Source: a virus. Taken from it: 40,780 nt of DNA. This document shows, one piece after another, positions 4,817-11,686 of the stretch. A program made the position numbers and the translations under genes. Location: positions 1 through 40,780 of the IMG/VR virus record IMGVR_UViG_3300047355_000078. One strand, 5' to 3'. The stretch's first letter is position 1; each line of letters opens with the position of its first letter. The notes beneath the pieces were generated by a model, which saw only the letters and a list, made by a program, of their open reading frames with translations, had not been told where the DNA came from and did no database searches.

Positions 4817-5821
4817 CGTATTCAACATGTAACACCTGTTCTAGTTAAGCGGTACCTCAACGAAAACACACGTAGGCGCACCGTATTCCTGCGTGGGCCG
4901 TCGGGTATTGGCAAGTCTGATGTCGTCAAGCAAACCTCTAACTTGCTGGCTGACCATGTCAAGGACTGGCAGGGTGTCATCGACCTACGCCTTGCACAGA
5001 TGGACCCGACAGACCTTCGCGGTATCCCGCATATTGTAGACGGTCGCACGGTGTGGGGCCGACCTGACTTCTTACCGCAGTCTGGGTCTGGGATTATCTT
5101 CTTAGATGAGATCACTAGCGCACCGCCAGCGGTACAGTCTGCGGCGTACCAGCTAACGCTAACGCCAGAGGACTATGGTATCCCTGACACGTGGATGATC
5201 GTCGCGGCCGGTAACAACAAGTCTGATCGTGGTGTAACGTTCAACCTTGCAGCACCGTTGCAGAATCGAATGTGTGATATCTCAGTTGATACTACGCTCG
5301 ATGACTTCACCAACTACGCAGTGACGCAAAACGTTGCGGCAGAAGTTTTGTCTTTCCTACGTGACCGGCCTGACCTACTGCATAAATTCGAGGGTGGCAG
5401 TGACATAAAGGCGTTCCCAAGTCCTCGCTCGTGGTTCGCCGTGTCTGATCTAATCCAGCTGGACCTACCTTCACAAGATCGTGTCGAGATGATCAAGGGC
5501 GACATTGGTGACGAGGCCGCAGTCGTGTTTGAGACACACCTACGTATTTGGGAAAGCATGCCCCGCATCGATGACATACTTGCAGGTGTAGATTGCGACG
5601 TACCCAGAGAACTCAACGTGGTGTACTGCGTGGCGATGGGATTAGCTATGCGGGTAAGCCGAGATAACTTTGACAACGCGTGGCTGTTTTTACAGCAACT
5701 GCCGGGTGATGTTCAGACACTAGTTATGAAGCTGGCGTACAAGCGTGACAAATCCATTGCTTCGAGTGCGGCATTCAGCCAGTGGGCGGCCGCAAACGCT
5801 GATGCTTTCAAGAGGGTTTAA
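4814..5821 (+). CDS. MoxR-family AAA+ ATPase
   Basis: 335 residues. Walker A is GPSGIGKS at residues 28-35; Walker B is GIIFLDEIT near 95-103; a sensor-1-like stretch WMIVAAGNNKSDRG follows at about 130-145, and an arginine-rich PSPRSW segment lies near 198. This is the MoxR/RavA branch of AAA+ proteins, which act with VWA-domain partners to remodel protein complexes or insert metals; they have no peptidase activity of their own. The start is fixed by the shared 44-bp leader with CTGGAG 9 nt upstream. The VWA/metallopeptidase protein at 6114 has the same leader, which implies matched expression of the two partners. Confidence 0.92.
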   Translation: MRIQHVTPVLVKRYLNENTRRRTVFLRGPSGIGKSDVVKQTSNLLADHVKDWQGVIDLRLAQMDPTDLRGIPHIVDGRTVWGRPDFLPQSGSGIIFLDEITSAPPAVQSAAYQLTLTPEDYGIPDTWMIVAAGNNKSDRGVTFNLAAPLQNRMCDISVDTTLDDFTNYAVTQNVAAEVLSFLRDRPDLLHKFEGGSDIKAFPSPRSWFAVSDLIQLDLPSQDRVEMIKGDIGDEAAVVFETHLRIWESMPRIDDILAGVDCDVPRELNVVYCVAMGLAMRVSRDNFDNAWLFLQQLPGDVQTLVMKLAYKRDKSIASSAAFSQWAAANADAFKRV

Positions 5822-6077
5822 GCATAAGAACGCGAAGTACGTATTAGCTGAGCAATCCAACAATGTGTTTGTTGTGGCGGTTCAGCTATACGACCCTCAC
5901 ACTGGCAATGACATAGAGACATTGCCAAACAATGTGCGGTTCTTCGCTAGGATAGTCGAGTCGTTGGAGGGCACTGCGTACGTTGACCTTGGTGACTTCG
6001 GTGCGCTGATCCCATTCGACTCAGTCGCTAAAGCAAGGCAACATATACACGTGCTGTACGAACTTGAGCAAGACTAA
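5802..6077 (+). CDS. 91-aa protein overlapping the MoxR gene
   Basis: The frame is open from a GTG at 5745, but ATG 5802, overlapping the MoxR stop by 20 bp, is the more natural start (91 residues); its ribosome site is weak, so translation probably depends on coupling to the MoxR gene. The product is a beta-rich soluble protein (FVVAVQLYDPHTG, then FFARIVESLEGTAYVDLGDFG). No family recognised. It lies between the two 44-bp leader cassettes together with MoxR. Confidence 0.65.
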   Translation: MLSRGFKHKNAKYVLAEQSNNVFVVAVQLYDPHTGNDIETLPNNVRFFARIVESLEGTAYVDLGDFGALIPFDSVAKARQHIHVLYELEQD

Positions 6078-6116
6078 TTCCCACGGGAATAACTTAATTA
6101 CTGGAGATTTATTATG
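6073..6116 (+). repeat. 44-bp leader cassette, copy B
   Basis: A perfect duplicate of 4773-4816, including stop codon, palindrome site 7, ribosome site and ATG. Homologous recombination between the copies would remove the MoxR gene and the 91-aa gene exactly. Confidence 0.95.
6077..6090. promoter_or_regulatory. 14-bp palindrome, site 7 (AC variant)
   Basis: ATTCCCACGGGAAT, 23 bp before the ATG of the VWA/metallopeptidase gene, inside leader copy B. Confidence 0.85.
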
Positions 6117-7268
6117 TCTTACATACACGAAAACAGGCTATCGGTAGCCTACTCTAAGCTGAGCCTGCGTGAGCCGTTTATCGCGGCCGTTATGACTCGT
6201 ATCAAGCGCGAGATCAGCGACGAGGTACCTACTGCGGCGACTGACGGCACCCGTGTCATCTACAACCCCGAGTTCATGGATAAGTGCAGTGATGAGGAAT
6301 TGTTTGGGCTTGCGCTACACGAGTCGTTACACATAATTCTCATGCACATGTGGCGGCGTGGTGAGCGTGATCCCAAACTATGGAACTACGCTAACGATGC
6401 CATCATCAATGCGTACATCCGCTCTAAGCAATACCAACTACCAGAGGGCGGCGTGTTTGTTGGGTGGGTACGCGACAGCATGGACTCTGAGTATGTCTAC
6501 AAGCGCATGCAGAAAGACCAAGATGAGGATCAACAACAGTCCGGCAATGGAGGGGGCGACGACGGGGACAGCGACGCACAAGCGGGGGGCTTTGACGGTA
6601 CTGGTGACCTGATGGACGCACCCAGCGACGCGACTATGACTGACCTCGAAGCTACCATACAAGCGTCTGCCGAGATGGCTAAGGCCTGTGGGCAAGGCAG
6701 TGCGCTTATTGACAACATACTCAAGGGCACCGGCAAGTCACGCGTCGACTGGCGTAATGAGATGCGGGCTATGCTTACCTCTGCATCCAACGACGACTAC
6801 ACATACCGTAGGCCTTCTCGTCGATTCATTGCGCAGGGTACGTACCTGCCTAGTTTGTACAGTGAGGGTCTGGGGCCGGTGCTAATTGCGATCGACTCAT
6901 CTGCGTCTATGTCCGAGCGAGAACTGTGCCAAATTGCTAGCGAAACGCAGCAGATATTCGAAGATCTCAATCCAGCCTTCATACGTGTCGTGTATTGCGA
7001 CACACAGATACAACGCTCTCAAGATTTCCAACAGGGCGACGACGTAGAACTATCATGTCGTGGCGGTGGCGGCACTCGATTCAAGCCAGTGTTTGATTAC
7101 CTTGAAAAAGAAATGCCAGAGGCCGTAGGTCTTGTGTACTTCACAGACCTTGAGGGGAATACTGACGAGTGTCGTGAGCCTAATTGCCCAGTCATCTGGG
7201 CCAACACCGGCGGAAGTCGTCGGGCTAATCAACCTAAATTTGGAGTAGTAGCCAATGTCGAAATCTAA
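6114..7268 (+). CDS. DUF2201-type putative metallopeptidase with C-terminal VWA-like domain
   Basis: 384 residues. The N-terminal half has the zincin signature HESLH (69-73) followed by H78, in the context EELFGLALHESLHIILMH. A low-complexity acidic linker (residues 136-170, GNGGGDDGDSD) joins it to a VWA-like domain with a MIDAS: DSSAS (261-265), a Thr in GGGGTRF (321) and Asp in YFTDLEG (345). This matches the two-part architecture of DUF2201 proteins, the usual partners of MoxR ATPases. Whether the zincin is catalytically active is unknown. Together with the 3656 and 4814 products it forms a predicted chaperone or metal-dependent maturation complex. Confidence 0.9.
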   Translation: MSYIHENRLSVAYSKLSLREPFIAAVMTRIKREISDEVPTAATDGTRVIYNPEFMDKCSDEELFGLALHESLHIILMHMWRRGERDPKLWNYANDAIINAYIRSKQYQLPEGGVFVGWVRDSMDSEYVYKRMQKDQDEDQQQSGNGGGDDGDSDAQAGGFDGTGDLMDAPSDATMTDLEATIQASAEMAKACGQGSALIDNILKGTGKSRVDWRNEMRAMLTSASNDDYTYRRPSRRFIAQGTYLPSLYSEGLGPVLIAIDSSASMSERELCQIASETQQIFEDLNPAFIRVVYCDTQIQRSQDFQQGDDVELSCRGGGGTRFKPVFDYLEKEMPEAVGLVYFTDLEGNTDECREPNCPVIWANTGGSRRANQPKFGVVANVEI

Positions 7269-7539
7269 CAATTACAACAGCCCCGCCCACAGGCTGACGC
7301 GCATCGAAAGTAAACTTGTACGGGGCTTTGAAGAACTAGGAGTTAGTCTAGATGTTGACCCTGACTGGATGACTGTCGATGACGAGGAAAACACAGTCTA
7401 TGTATCTACGATAGGCCGATCTCTCGTGGTTGTTATACAAGAGATGAAAGCCAGAGGTGCAGAGAAGGTGGGCCAACACTATGACATTGTGCACCGTGGG
7501 CAAGTAGTCGCGACAGTTTTATATAACCCACGGTTTTAG
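7255..7539 (+). CDS. 94-aa protein of unknown function
   Basis: ATG 7255 overlaps the VWA gene by 14 bp, with GGAG 9 nt upstream. The product has a charged N-terminal helix and a beta-rich second half (TVYVSTIGRSLVVVIQEM). No family recognised. The overlap suggests coupled translation with the VWA protein. Confidence 0.72.
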   Translation: MSKSNNYNSPAHRLTRIESKLVRGFEELGVSLDVDPDWMTVDDEENTVYVSTIGRSLVVVIQEMKARGAEKVGQHYDIVHRGQVVATVLYNPRF

Positions 7540-7541
7540 CT

Positions 7542-7904
7542 GTGAAGCTAACAAAAGAGGAAATGGCCGAAGTGTTTGAGCTTCGTATGCGGCGTACAAG
7601 TTGGGAAAGCTTGGCGCTAGTTTTTAATGTGTCACCCAATACTTTGAGGAGGTACTACAAAATAGCCGAGGCTGACGGCTTCGCTATATGGCAAAAGCCA
7701 ATAGAACCACAAGAGCCATCAGCGTTACTCAACATATTTGATGCGCTATCAGGTTTTTGTTTTGCCCACAGTGACCTTGAGGTTATTGTTGATGCCAACA
7801 CTGGTAGCACGTTTGAGTGGGGTGAAGTACACAACGCACGGCGCGCTATAAAAGAACTTATTAACTTTGCTAATTCACACGGGATCAAGGAGAACACACT
7901 ATGA
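7542..7904 (+). CDS. HTH-containing small protein
   Basis: 120 residues from GTG 7542, three bases after the upstream stop; no clear ribosome site, so translation is probably coupled. Residues 3-41 (LTKEEMAEVFELRMRRTSWE, then SLALVFNVSPNTLRRYYK) fit a resolvase/transposase-like helix-turn-helix. The remainder shows no known domain. ATG 7563 is an alternative start but would cut the first helix. It is a candidate for binding one of the repeat families in the window, though nothing directly links it to them. Confidence 0.75.
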   Translation: MKLTKEEMAEVFELRMRRTSWESLALVFNVSPNTLRRYYKIAEADGFAIWQKPIEPQEPSALLNIFDALSGFCFAHSDLEVIVDANTGSTFEWGEVHNARRAIKELINFANSHGIKENTL

Positions 7905-8170
7905 CGATTGACCTGACTGGCTCGTATTGGGACTGCGAATGCGAGACAGATAATTACTTCAACCACGTGTCAGTCACAAAATGCACACACTGCGGCGCTT
8001 ACCAAGATGAAATGCCAGACAGTCGTGTTGATGAAGTAATCGAGTTCGCATGCGCAACAATGTTGCGGCAGTACATGCGCGCAAACCCAAACCACGAAAA
8101 GATAGCGGAGACTCCAATACTCATGAATGATTTAGCGTCAATTCTTAGAAATAGAGGGTGTAAAGTATGA
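7901..8170 (+). CDS. zinc-ribbon small phage protein
   Basis: 89 residues, ATGA overlap with the upstream gene. The N-terminus carries CEC (residues 12-14) and CTHCG (28-32), a four-Cys zinc-ribbon arrangement, followed by DEMPDSRVDEV, a sequence style I recall from small phage and prophage proteins of gammaproteobacteria. The C-terminal half is helical. Probably a small DNA- or protein-binding accessory factor; function unknown. Confidence 0.78.
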   Translation: MTIDLTGSYWDCECETDNYFNHVSVTKCTHCGAYQDEMPDSRVDEVIEFACATMLRQYMRANPNHEKIAETPILMNDLASILRNRGCKV

Positions 8171-8394
8171 GCGGGCAAATTAAGACTGAAGCGGATGTCA
8201 TTTCGACTCTGCTTTCTTACTTACAGCTACACTACATAAAAGTTAGTGAGACGGGTGAGCAGCACTTTACAGTTGCAATAGACCCTGTAGAAATTACACA
8301 GTGTATCGCAGTGCTAGCAAGGGCAAGAGTCATGCGCGAGTACAAAGTGAAACCGGCAGAGGTGCCGCTAAAAACCAACCCACTTAACTACTGA
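8167..8394 (+). CDS. 75-aa protein of unknown function
   Basis: ATGA overlap with the zinc-ribbon gene, so translationally coupled. The product is 75 residues, helix-beta-helix in appearance, without recognisable motifs. Confidence 0.72.
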   Translation: MSGQIKTEADVISTLLSYLQLHYIKVSETGEQHFTVAIDPVEITQCIAVLARARVMREYKVKPAEVPLKTNPLNY

Positions 8395-8405
8395 GGAAGT
8401 TTGGT

Positions 8406-8522
8406 ATGGACAAAGAACCATGCTCAATAACAGATGACCCGTTCAACGACTACTCCGATTACATCGAGGGTGAGGGGGTGTACAAGAACCACTGGCTGGA
8501 CGAGGAGGAAGAAGAGGAATAA
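8406..8522 (+). CDS. 38-aa very acidic micro-protein
   Basis: ATG 8406 with GAGGAAG 7 nt upstream; TAA at 8520-8522. Of 38 residues about half are Asp or Glu, and it ends in a run of six Glu (LDEEEEEE). The ribosome site, spacing after the previous gene and the conserved operon strand support translation. Acidic micro-proteins are often DNA mimics or anti-host factors in phages, but that is inference only. Confidence 0.6.
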   Translation: MDKEPCSITDDPFNDYSDYIEGEGVYKNHWLDEEEEEE

Positions 8523-8548
8523 AAAAACGCCCATCACTAGGATGGGCG
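8521..8548 (-). terminator. minus-strand rho-independent terminator
   Basis: A perfect 8-bp stem with a 5-nt loop followed on the minus strand by seven T, lying inside a plus-strand operon. It would end the candidate small RNA. Confidence 0.75.
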
Positions 8549-8635
8549 AAGCACTATCGCAAGGAAGATCGTACATGTTGAACTTACCACTATAAGTTCA
8601 CTACCAATTACACCACTTTTTTACTTATCAAACAA
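8521..8635 (-). ncRNA. candidate antisense small RNA with promoter and terminator
   Basis: On the minus strand: TTGTTT (8635-8630), 17-bp spacer, TGTAAT (8612-8607) as promoter; predicted start near 8600; hairpin TGAACTTA/TAAGTTCA (8600-8579, 6-nt loop); about 30-nt linker containing ATCTTCCTTGCG; then a perfect 8-bp GC-rich stem CGCCCATC/GATGGGCG (8548-8528) and seven T (8527-8521). The plus strand has no U-tract after this hairpin, so the terminator is specific for minus-strand transcription. The TCTTCCTT linker is complementary to AAGGAA-type ribosome sites. The -35 is weak (3/6). No ORF is present. Confidence 0.5.
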
Positions 8636-8650
8636 TAGCACGAGGTTTAT

Positions 8651-8842
8651 ATGGAATTTAACTGTTATGTATGCGGCTTTCAGATGATATGGGGCGGCGA
8701 TGAAGTTGTGCACGACGACTTTGAGGGTATAGAGATGATCGAGACTAATTTTAGTTGCTCAGTTTGCAAGGCCACAGCGCTCGTCTACCACAGCCACACC
8801 GACAACACTTCTACTGATTATTCCCACGGGAATAAGGATTAA
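8651..8842 (+). CDS. small zinc-finger protein (two CxxC knuckles)
   Basis: 63 residues; ATG 8651 with CGAGG 8 nt upstream. Cys pairs CYVC (5-8) and CSVC (36-39) form a likely zinc-binding fold; the segment between is acidic. Its last codons (DYSHGNKD) are encoded by palindrome site 8, so the regulatory site lies within the coding sequence. It stands immediately before the DNA polymerase gene (2-bp gap). Function unknown. Confidence 0.75.
   Translation: MEFNCYVCGFQMIWGGDEVVHDDFEGIEMIETNFSCSVCKATALVYHSHTDNTSTDYSHGNKD
8820..8833. promoter_or_regulatory. 14-bp palindrome, site 8 (AC variant)
   Basis: ATTCCCACGGGAAT, inside the end of the zinc-finger gene and 11 bp before the DNA polymerase ATG. 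It is the last site; none was found further right. Confidence 0.85.
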
Positions 8843-8844
8843 AA

Positions 8845-10683
8845 ATGGAAATCATCACTTGCGATTTCGAGACTTACTACGACAGAGACTTCTCGCTCAG
8901 TAAAATACAGACGGATGAATACATCCTTGACGATAAGTTCCAAACAATCATGGTCTGCCTGATCGATGGGGAGGGCAAAGAGACCGTATTAGCTGGCTCC
9001 GAAGATGAACTACGGCGGGCACTGCATGATTACAGGGATTGGTCACAGGTAGCCATACGGTGCCACAACACGCTGTTCGACGGGTTTATTCTTTCGCAGA
9101 GGTATGGGGTAAAGCCCAAGCTGTGGATGGACACGCTGTCACAGTCACGAATGGTTTTCCCGTTCCTGCGCTCACACAGCCTAGCCAATACAGCTAGGCA
9201 TTTGGGGATTGGGGAGAAGGGCAACGCAGTTACAAACATGATGGGCAAGCGCCTCGAAGACATGACTCCTCAAGATATCGAAGAGTACGCGGAGTACTGC
9301 ATACAAGACACACGGCTGTGTAAACAGATGGGTGAATACTTCGATAAGTTTACGCCACCACTCGAAGCCCGCCTCATAGATATGACCATACGTATGTTCA
9401 CAGAACCGCAGTTGGTCGGGGACGTTGACATGATGCAGAGATTATACGAGACGGAGGTCGCACGTAAAGAAGGGTTGATGGCGTTGGCTAAACTCGATAA
9501 ATCAGAGCTTATGTCGGCCAACAAGTTTGCTGAGAGGCTTAGAGCATTAGGGATCACTCCGCCCACAAAGATAAGCCCACGGACAGGCAAGGAGACGTTC
9601 GCGTTCGCCCGCACAGACAGAGCATTTACAGCACTGCAGGAGCATGAAAACCCCGAAGTGCAGGCACTGGTGGCCGCTAGGATCGGTGCTAAGACCACCA
9701 TCGCAGAGACACGAGCACTGCGATTCCTTGAGATGGCCAAGCGAGGGCCGTTGCCGGTGTATCTAAGTTTTTGGGGAGCCAAAACTACTGGGCGCTACTC
9801 TGGGGGCAACAAAGTAAATTGGCAGAACCTACCTGCTCGGGGCGTATCTGCTGGGCTACGCCGTGCGCTGTGCGCACCGGAAGGTCATTCCGTCCTTGTG
9901 TGCGATTCATCAAACATTGAGCTACGCACCGTAATGGCATTAGCGGGGCAGTATGACGCGATAGAGAAACTTGAAGCAGGCGTCGACATGTACTGCGACT
10001 TCGCGTCCCAACTGTTTGGCAAAGAGATAACTAAAGCTGATAAAGCGGAACGATTTCTTGGTAAGACCGCTATGCTCGGCCTGCAGTATGGTGCTGGGGC
10101 ACAGCGGTTTTGTGAGATGGTTAGGCAAGCGTCAGAGTATATAGATGGGGTAGACCCGATTACTTTTGATCGTGCTCAAGAGGTAGTAAATCTTTATCGC
10201 AGTGTGTATTACAAAGTAGTCAATCTGTGGCACTATTGTCAGGACGTAGTGTTACCAGACATAGCTAACGGCTGTTCACTTATTAACGTAGATCATAACG
10301 GCTGGTTCATTACACAGAAAGATGGTTTCGGCAGGCCGGGAGAACCGGGTGTCGTTTATCATGACTTGCGGTTAGAGGAAGGCGAATGGGTTTACCAAAA
10401 GGGCAGGATGGATGTACGCATCTATGGACCCAAGGTGGTAGAAAACCTATGTCAGCACGCAGCGATGCGCATTGTGATGTGGCAGACAGCGCGGGTTAAC
10501 GAACGCTATCCCGTACGCTTATCAGTGCACGATGAAGCAGTAATGGTCGTGCCCAATGAACAACTAGATGAAGCACAGCGGTATGTAAAAGAATGCTTCA
10601 CGTTAACTCCCAAGTGGTGCAGGGGTCACATCCCCGTCGCTTGCGAGTATGAAGTAGGGAGGTCGTATGGAGATGCCAAATAA
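8845..10683 (+). CDS. family A DNA polymerase with 3'-5' exonuclease
   Basis: 612 residues; ATG 8845 with AAGGA 6 nt upstream. The N-terminal DEDD exonuclease has CDFET (Asp7, Glu9), CHNTLFDG (near 73-80) and YCIQDTRL (near 151-158). Polymerase motif A is VCDSSNIELR (Asp near 354; SSN replaces the usual YSQ), motif B is GKTAMLGLQYGAG, and motif C is VHDE near residue 560. There is no 5'-3' exonuclease domain, as usual for phage replicases. It is somewhat shorter than the T7 enzyme (about 700 residues). It is the replicase of this phage and leads the sub-block containing nucleases, helicase and primase. Confidence 0.95.
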   Translation: MEIITCDFETYYDRDFSLSKIQTDEYILDDKFQTIMVCLIDGEGKETVLAGSEDELRRALHDYRDWSQVAIRCHNTLFDGFILSQRYGVKPKLWMDTLSQSRMVFPFLRSHSLANTARHLGIGEKGNAVTNMMGKRLEDMTPQDIEEYAEYCIQDTRLCKQMGEYFDKFTPPLEARLIDMTIRMFTEPQLVGDVDMMQRLYETEVARKEGLMALAKLDKSELMSANKFAERLRALGITPPTKISPRTGKETFAFARTDRAFTALQEHENPEVQALVAARIGAKTTIAETRALRFLEMAKRGPLPVYLSFWGAKTTGRYSGGNKVNWQNLPARGVSAGLRRALCAPEGHSVLVCDSSNIELRTVMALAGQYDAIEKLEAGVDMYCDFASQLFGKEITKADKAERFLGKTAMLGLQYGAGAQRFCEMVRQASEYIDGVDPITFDRAQEVVNLYRSVYYKVVNLWHYCQDVVLPDIANGCSLINVDHNGWFITQKDGFGRPGEPGVVYHDLRLEEGEWVYQKGRMDVRIYGPKVVENLCQHAAMRIVMWQTARVNERYPVRLSVHDEAVMVVPNEQLDEAQRYVKECFTLTPKWCRGHIPVACEYEVGRSYGDAK

Positions 10684-10694
10684 ATGGGGGTTTT

Positions 10695-11384
10695 ATGTCC
10701 AAACCAATGGCGATGTCATACAGCCGATTGAGTACGTTCGAGCAGTGTCCAGCTAAATTTGATTACTTGTATGTTACTAAGCTAGCGCGTGACGCTGGTA
10801 GTGAAGCTAGCGAGTATGGAAACCGCGTTCATGAAGTCCTTGAGAACTACGGTAAGGATGAACTAGACCTAGATTCTTTGGGGCTAGAAGGTAAACAGAC
10901 CCTGAAAAGGTGGGGTTCTGTTGTTGACTCTATAAAAAACAAATCAGGAAATAAATACTATGAATTCAATATGGCAGTGGACAAAAACAATAGCCCAGTT
11001 GATTGGTTTGACAGCAGCGTTTTTATTCGCTCTATTGCTGACGTACTTGTTGTGGACGGTAGTGTGGCTTACTGCCTTGACTATAAAACCGGAAAAGTTA
11101 GAGAAAATCCGACACAGCTACAACTCTTCGCAGCGATGGTGTTCTGGCATTTCCCAGAAGTTGAAACAGTTAAAACCTCGTTTATTTGGTTGAAATTTGA
11201 CGAGATTACTAACGCTACATACCAACGCAGGTATTTGTCGGCGTTGTGGGAAGGCCTCAAACCTAGGTTTGACAAGGTTCAAGAAACAATAGATCTAGGT
11301 GTATTTGATACGAAGCCATCTGGTTTGTGCCCTTGGTGTCCTGCTAGAAGTATGTGCCCTGACGCACGAGGAGGAAGAAGATGA
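10695..11384 (+). CDS. PD-(D/E)XK nuclease, Cas4/RecB-like with probable Fe-S cluster
   Basis: 229 residues; ATG 10695 with GGGGG 4 nt upstream. The start SYSRLSTFEQCPAKF is the classical N-terminus of the PDDEXK_1 family. It is followed by GNRVHEVLE, then SIADVLVVDGSVAYCLDYKT (Asp and the D-x-K active site) and QLQLFA. The C-terminus CPWCPARSMC, together with Cys18, provides the four Cys expected for a 4Fe-4S cluster. Likely a single-strand-specific exonuclease for recombination or end processing. The next nuclease gene overlaps it by ATGA, so they are co-translated. Confidence 0.9.
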   Translation: MSKPMAMSYSRLSTFEQCPAKFDYLYVTKLARDAGSEASEYGNRVHEVLENYGKDELDLDSLGLEGKQTLKRWGSVVDSIKNKSGNKYYEFNMAVDKNNSPVDWFDSSVFIRSIADVLVVDGSVAYCLDYKTGKVRENPTQLQLFAAMVFWHFPEVETVKTSFIWLKFDEITNATYQRRYLSALWEGLKPRFDKVQETIDLGVFDTKPSGLCPWCPARSMCPDARGGRR

Positions 11385-11686
11385 AAAACGAAGGCGACGT
11401 AAAGAAAGAAGTAAAAAAGTTGCTAAACAGTTTTCCAAAAAACGAGATGTGGTACTACATGCCCTCTGCCAACGGCTATGGTAGGTCGGGCATCCCAGAT
11501 TTTGTTGGTAACTACAAGAGCAACTTCTTTGCCATCGAAACTAAATTCGGTAGCAACTCACCAACCAATAACCAACTGCGTGAAATAGAGCACATCATAC
11601 AGTCGGGGGGTAGATGCTGGATCGTACGCGAAAGCTCCATAAGAGAATGGCAAGACGAGTTTAGGGGGTGGGCGAGTCTGTGTTAG
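11381..11686 (+). CDS. VRR-NUC domain nuclease
   Basis: 101 residues, overlapping the Cas4-like gene by 4 bp. GRSGIPDFVG (Asp of the PD motif) and FFAIETKFG (E-x-K) followed by NQLREIEHIIQSGGRCWIV fit the VRR-NUC family of PD-(D/E)XK nucleases, related to Holliday-junction resolvases. Single-domain phage versions usually cut branched DNA. A following SNF2-type helicase overlapping this gene suggests the two work together, as in VRR-NUC/helicase pairs of other phages. Confidence 0.9.
   Translation: MKNEGDVKKEVKKLLNSFPKNEMWYYMPSANGYGRSGIPDFVGNYKSNFFAIETKFGSNSPTNNQLREIEHIIQSGGRCWIVRESSIREWQDEFRGWASLC

Noticed and set aside
5745-5801. Upstream GTG start for the 91-aa gene
   Set aside because: Would overlap the MoxR gene by 77 bp and adds residues that look like a frame-shifted read of MoxR.
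8549-8620. tRNA-like stretch on the minus strand (GGTGTAATTGGTAGTG followed by an anticodon-like hairpin)
   Set aside because: The hairpin has an 8-bp stem and 6-nt loop rather than 5 and 7, the D-stem does not pair, and there is no T-arm GGTTCGA or matching acceptor stem.
9270-9782. 170-aa antisense ORF opposite the DNA polymerase gene
   Set aside because: The sense strand has clear catalytic motifs; the antisense product is Ser/Ala/Leu-rich with no domain.
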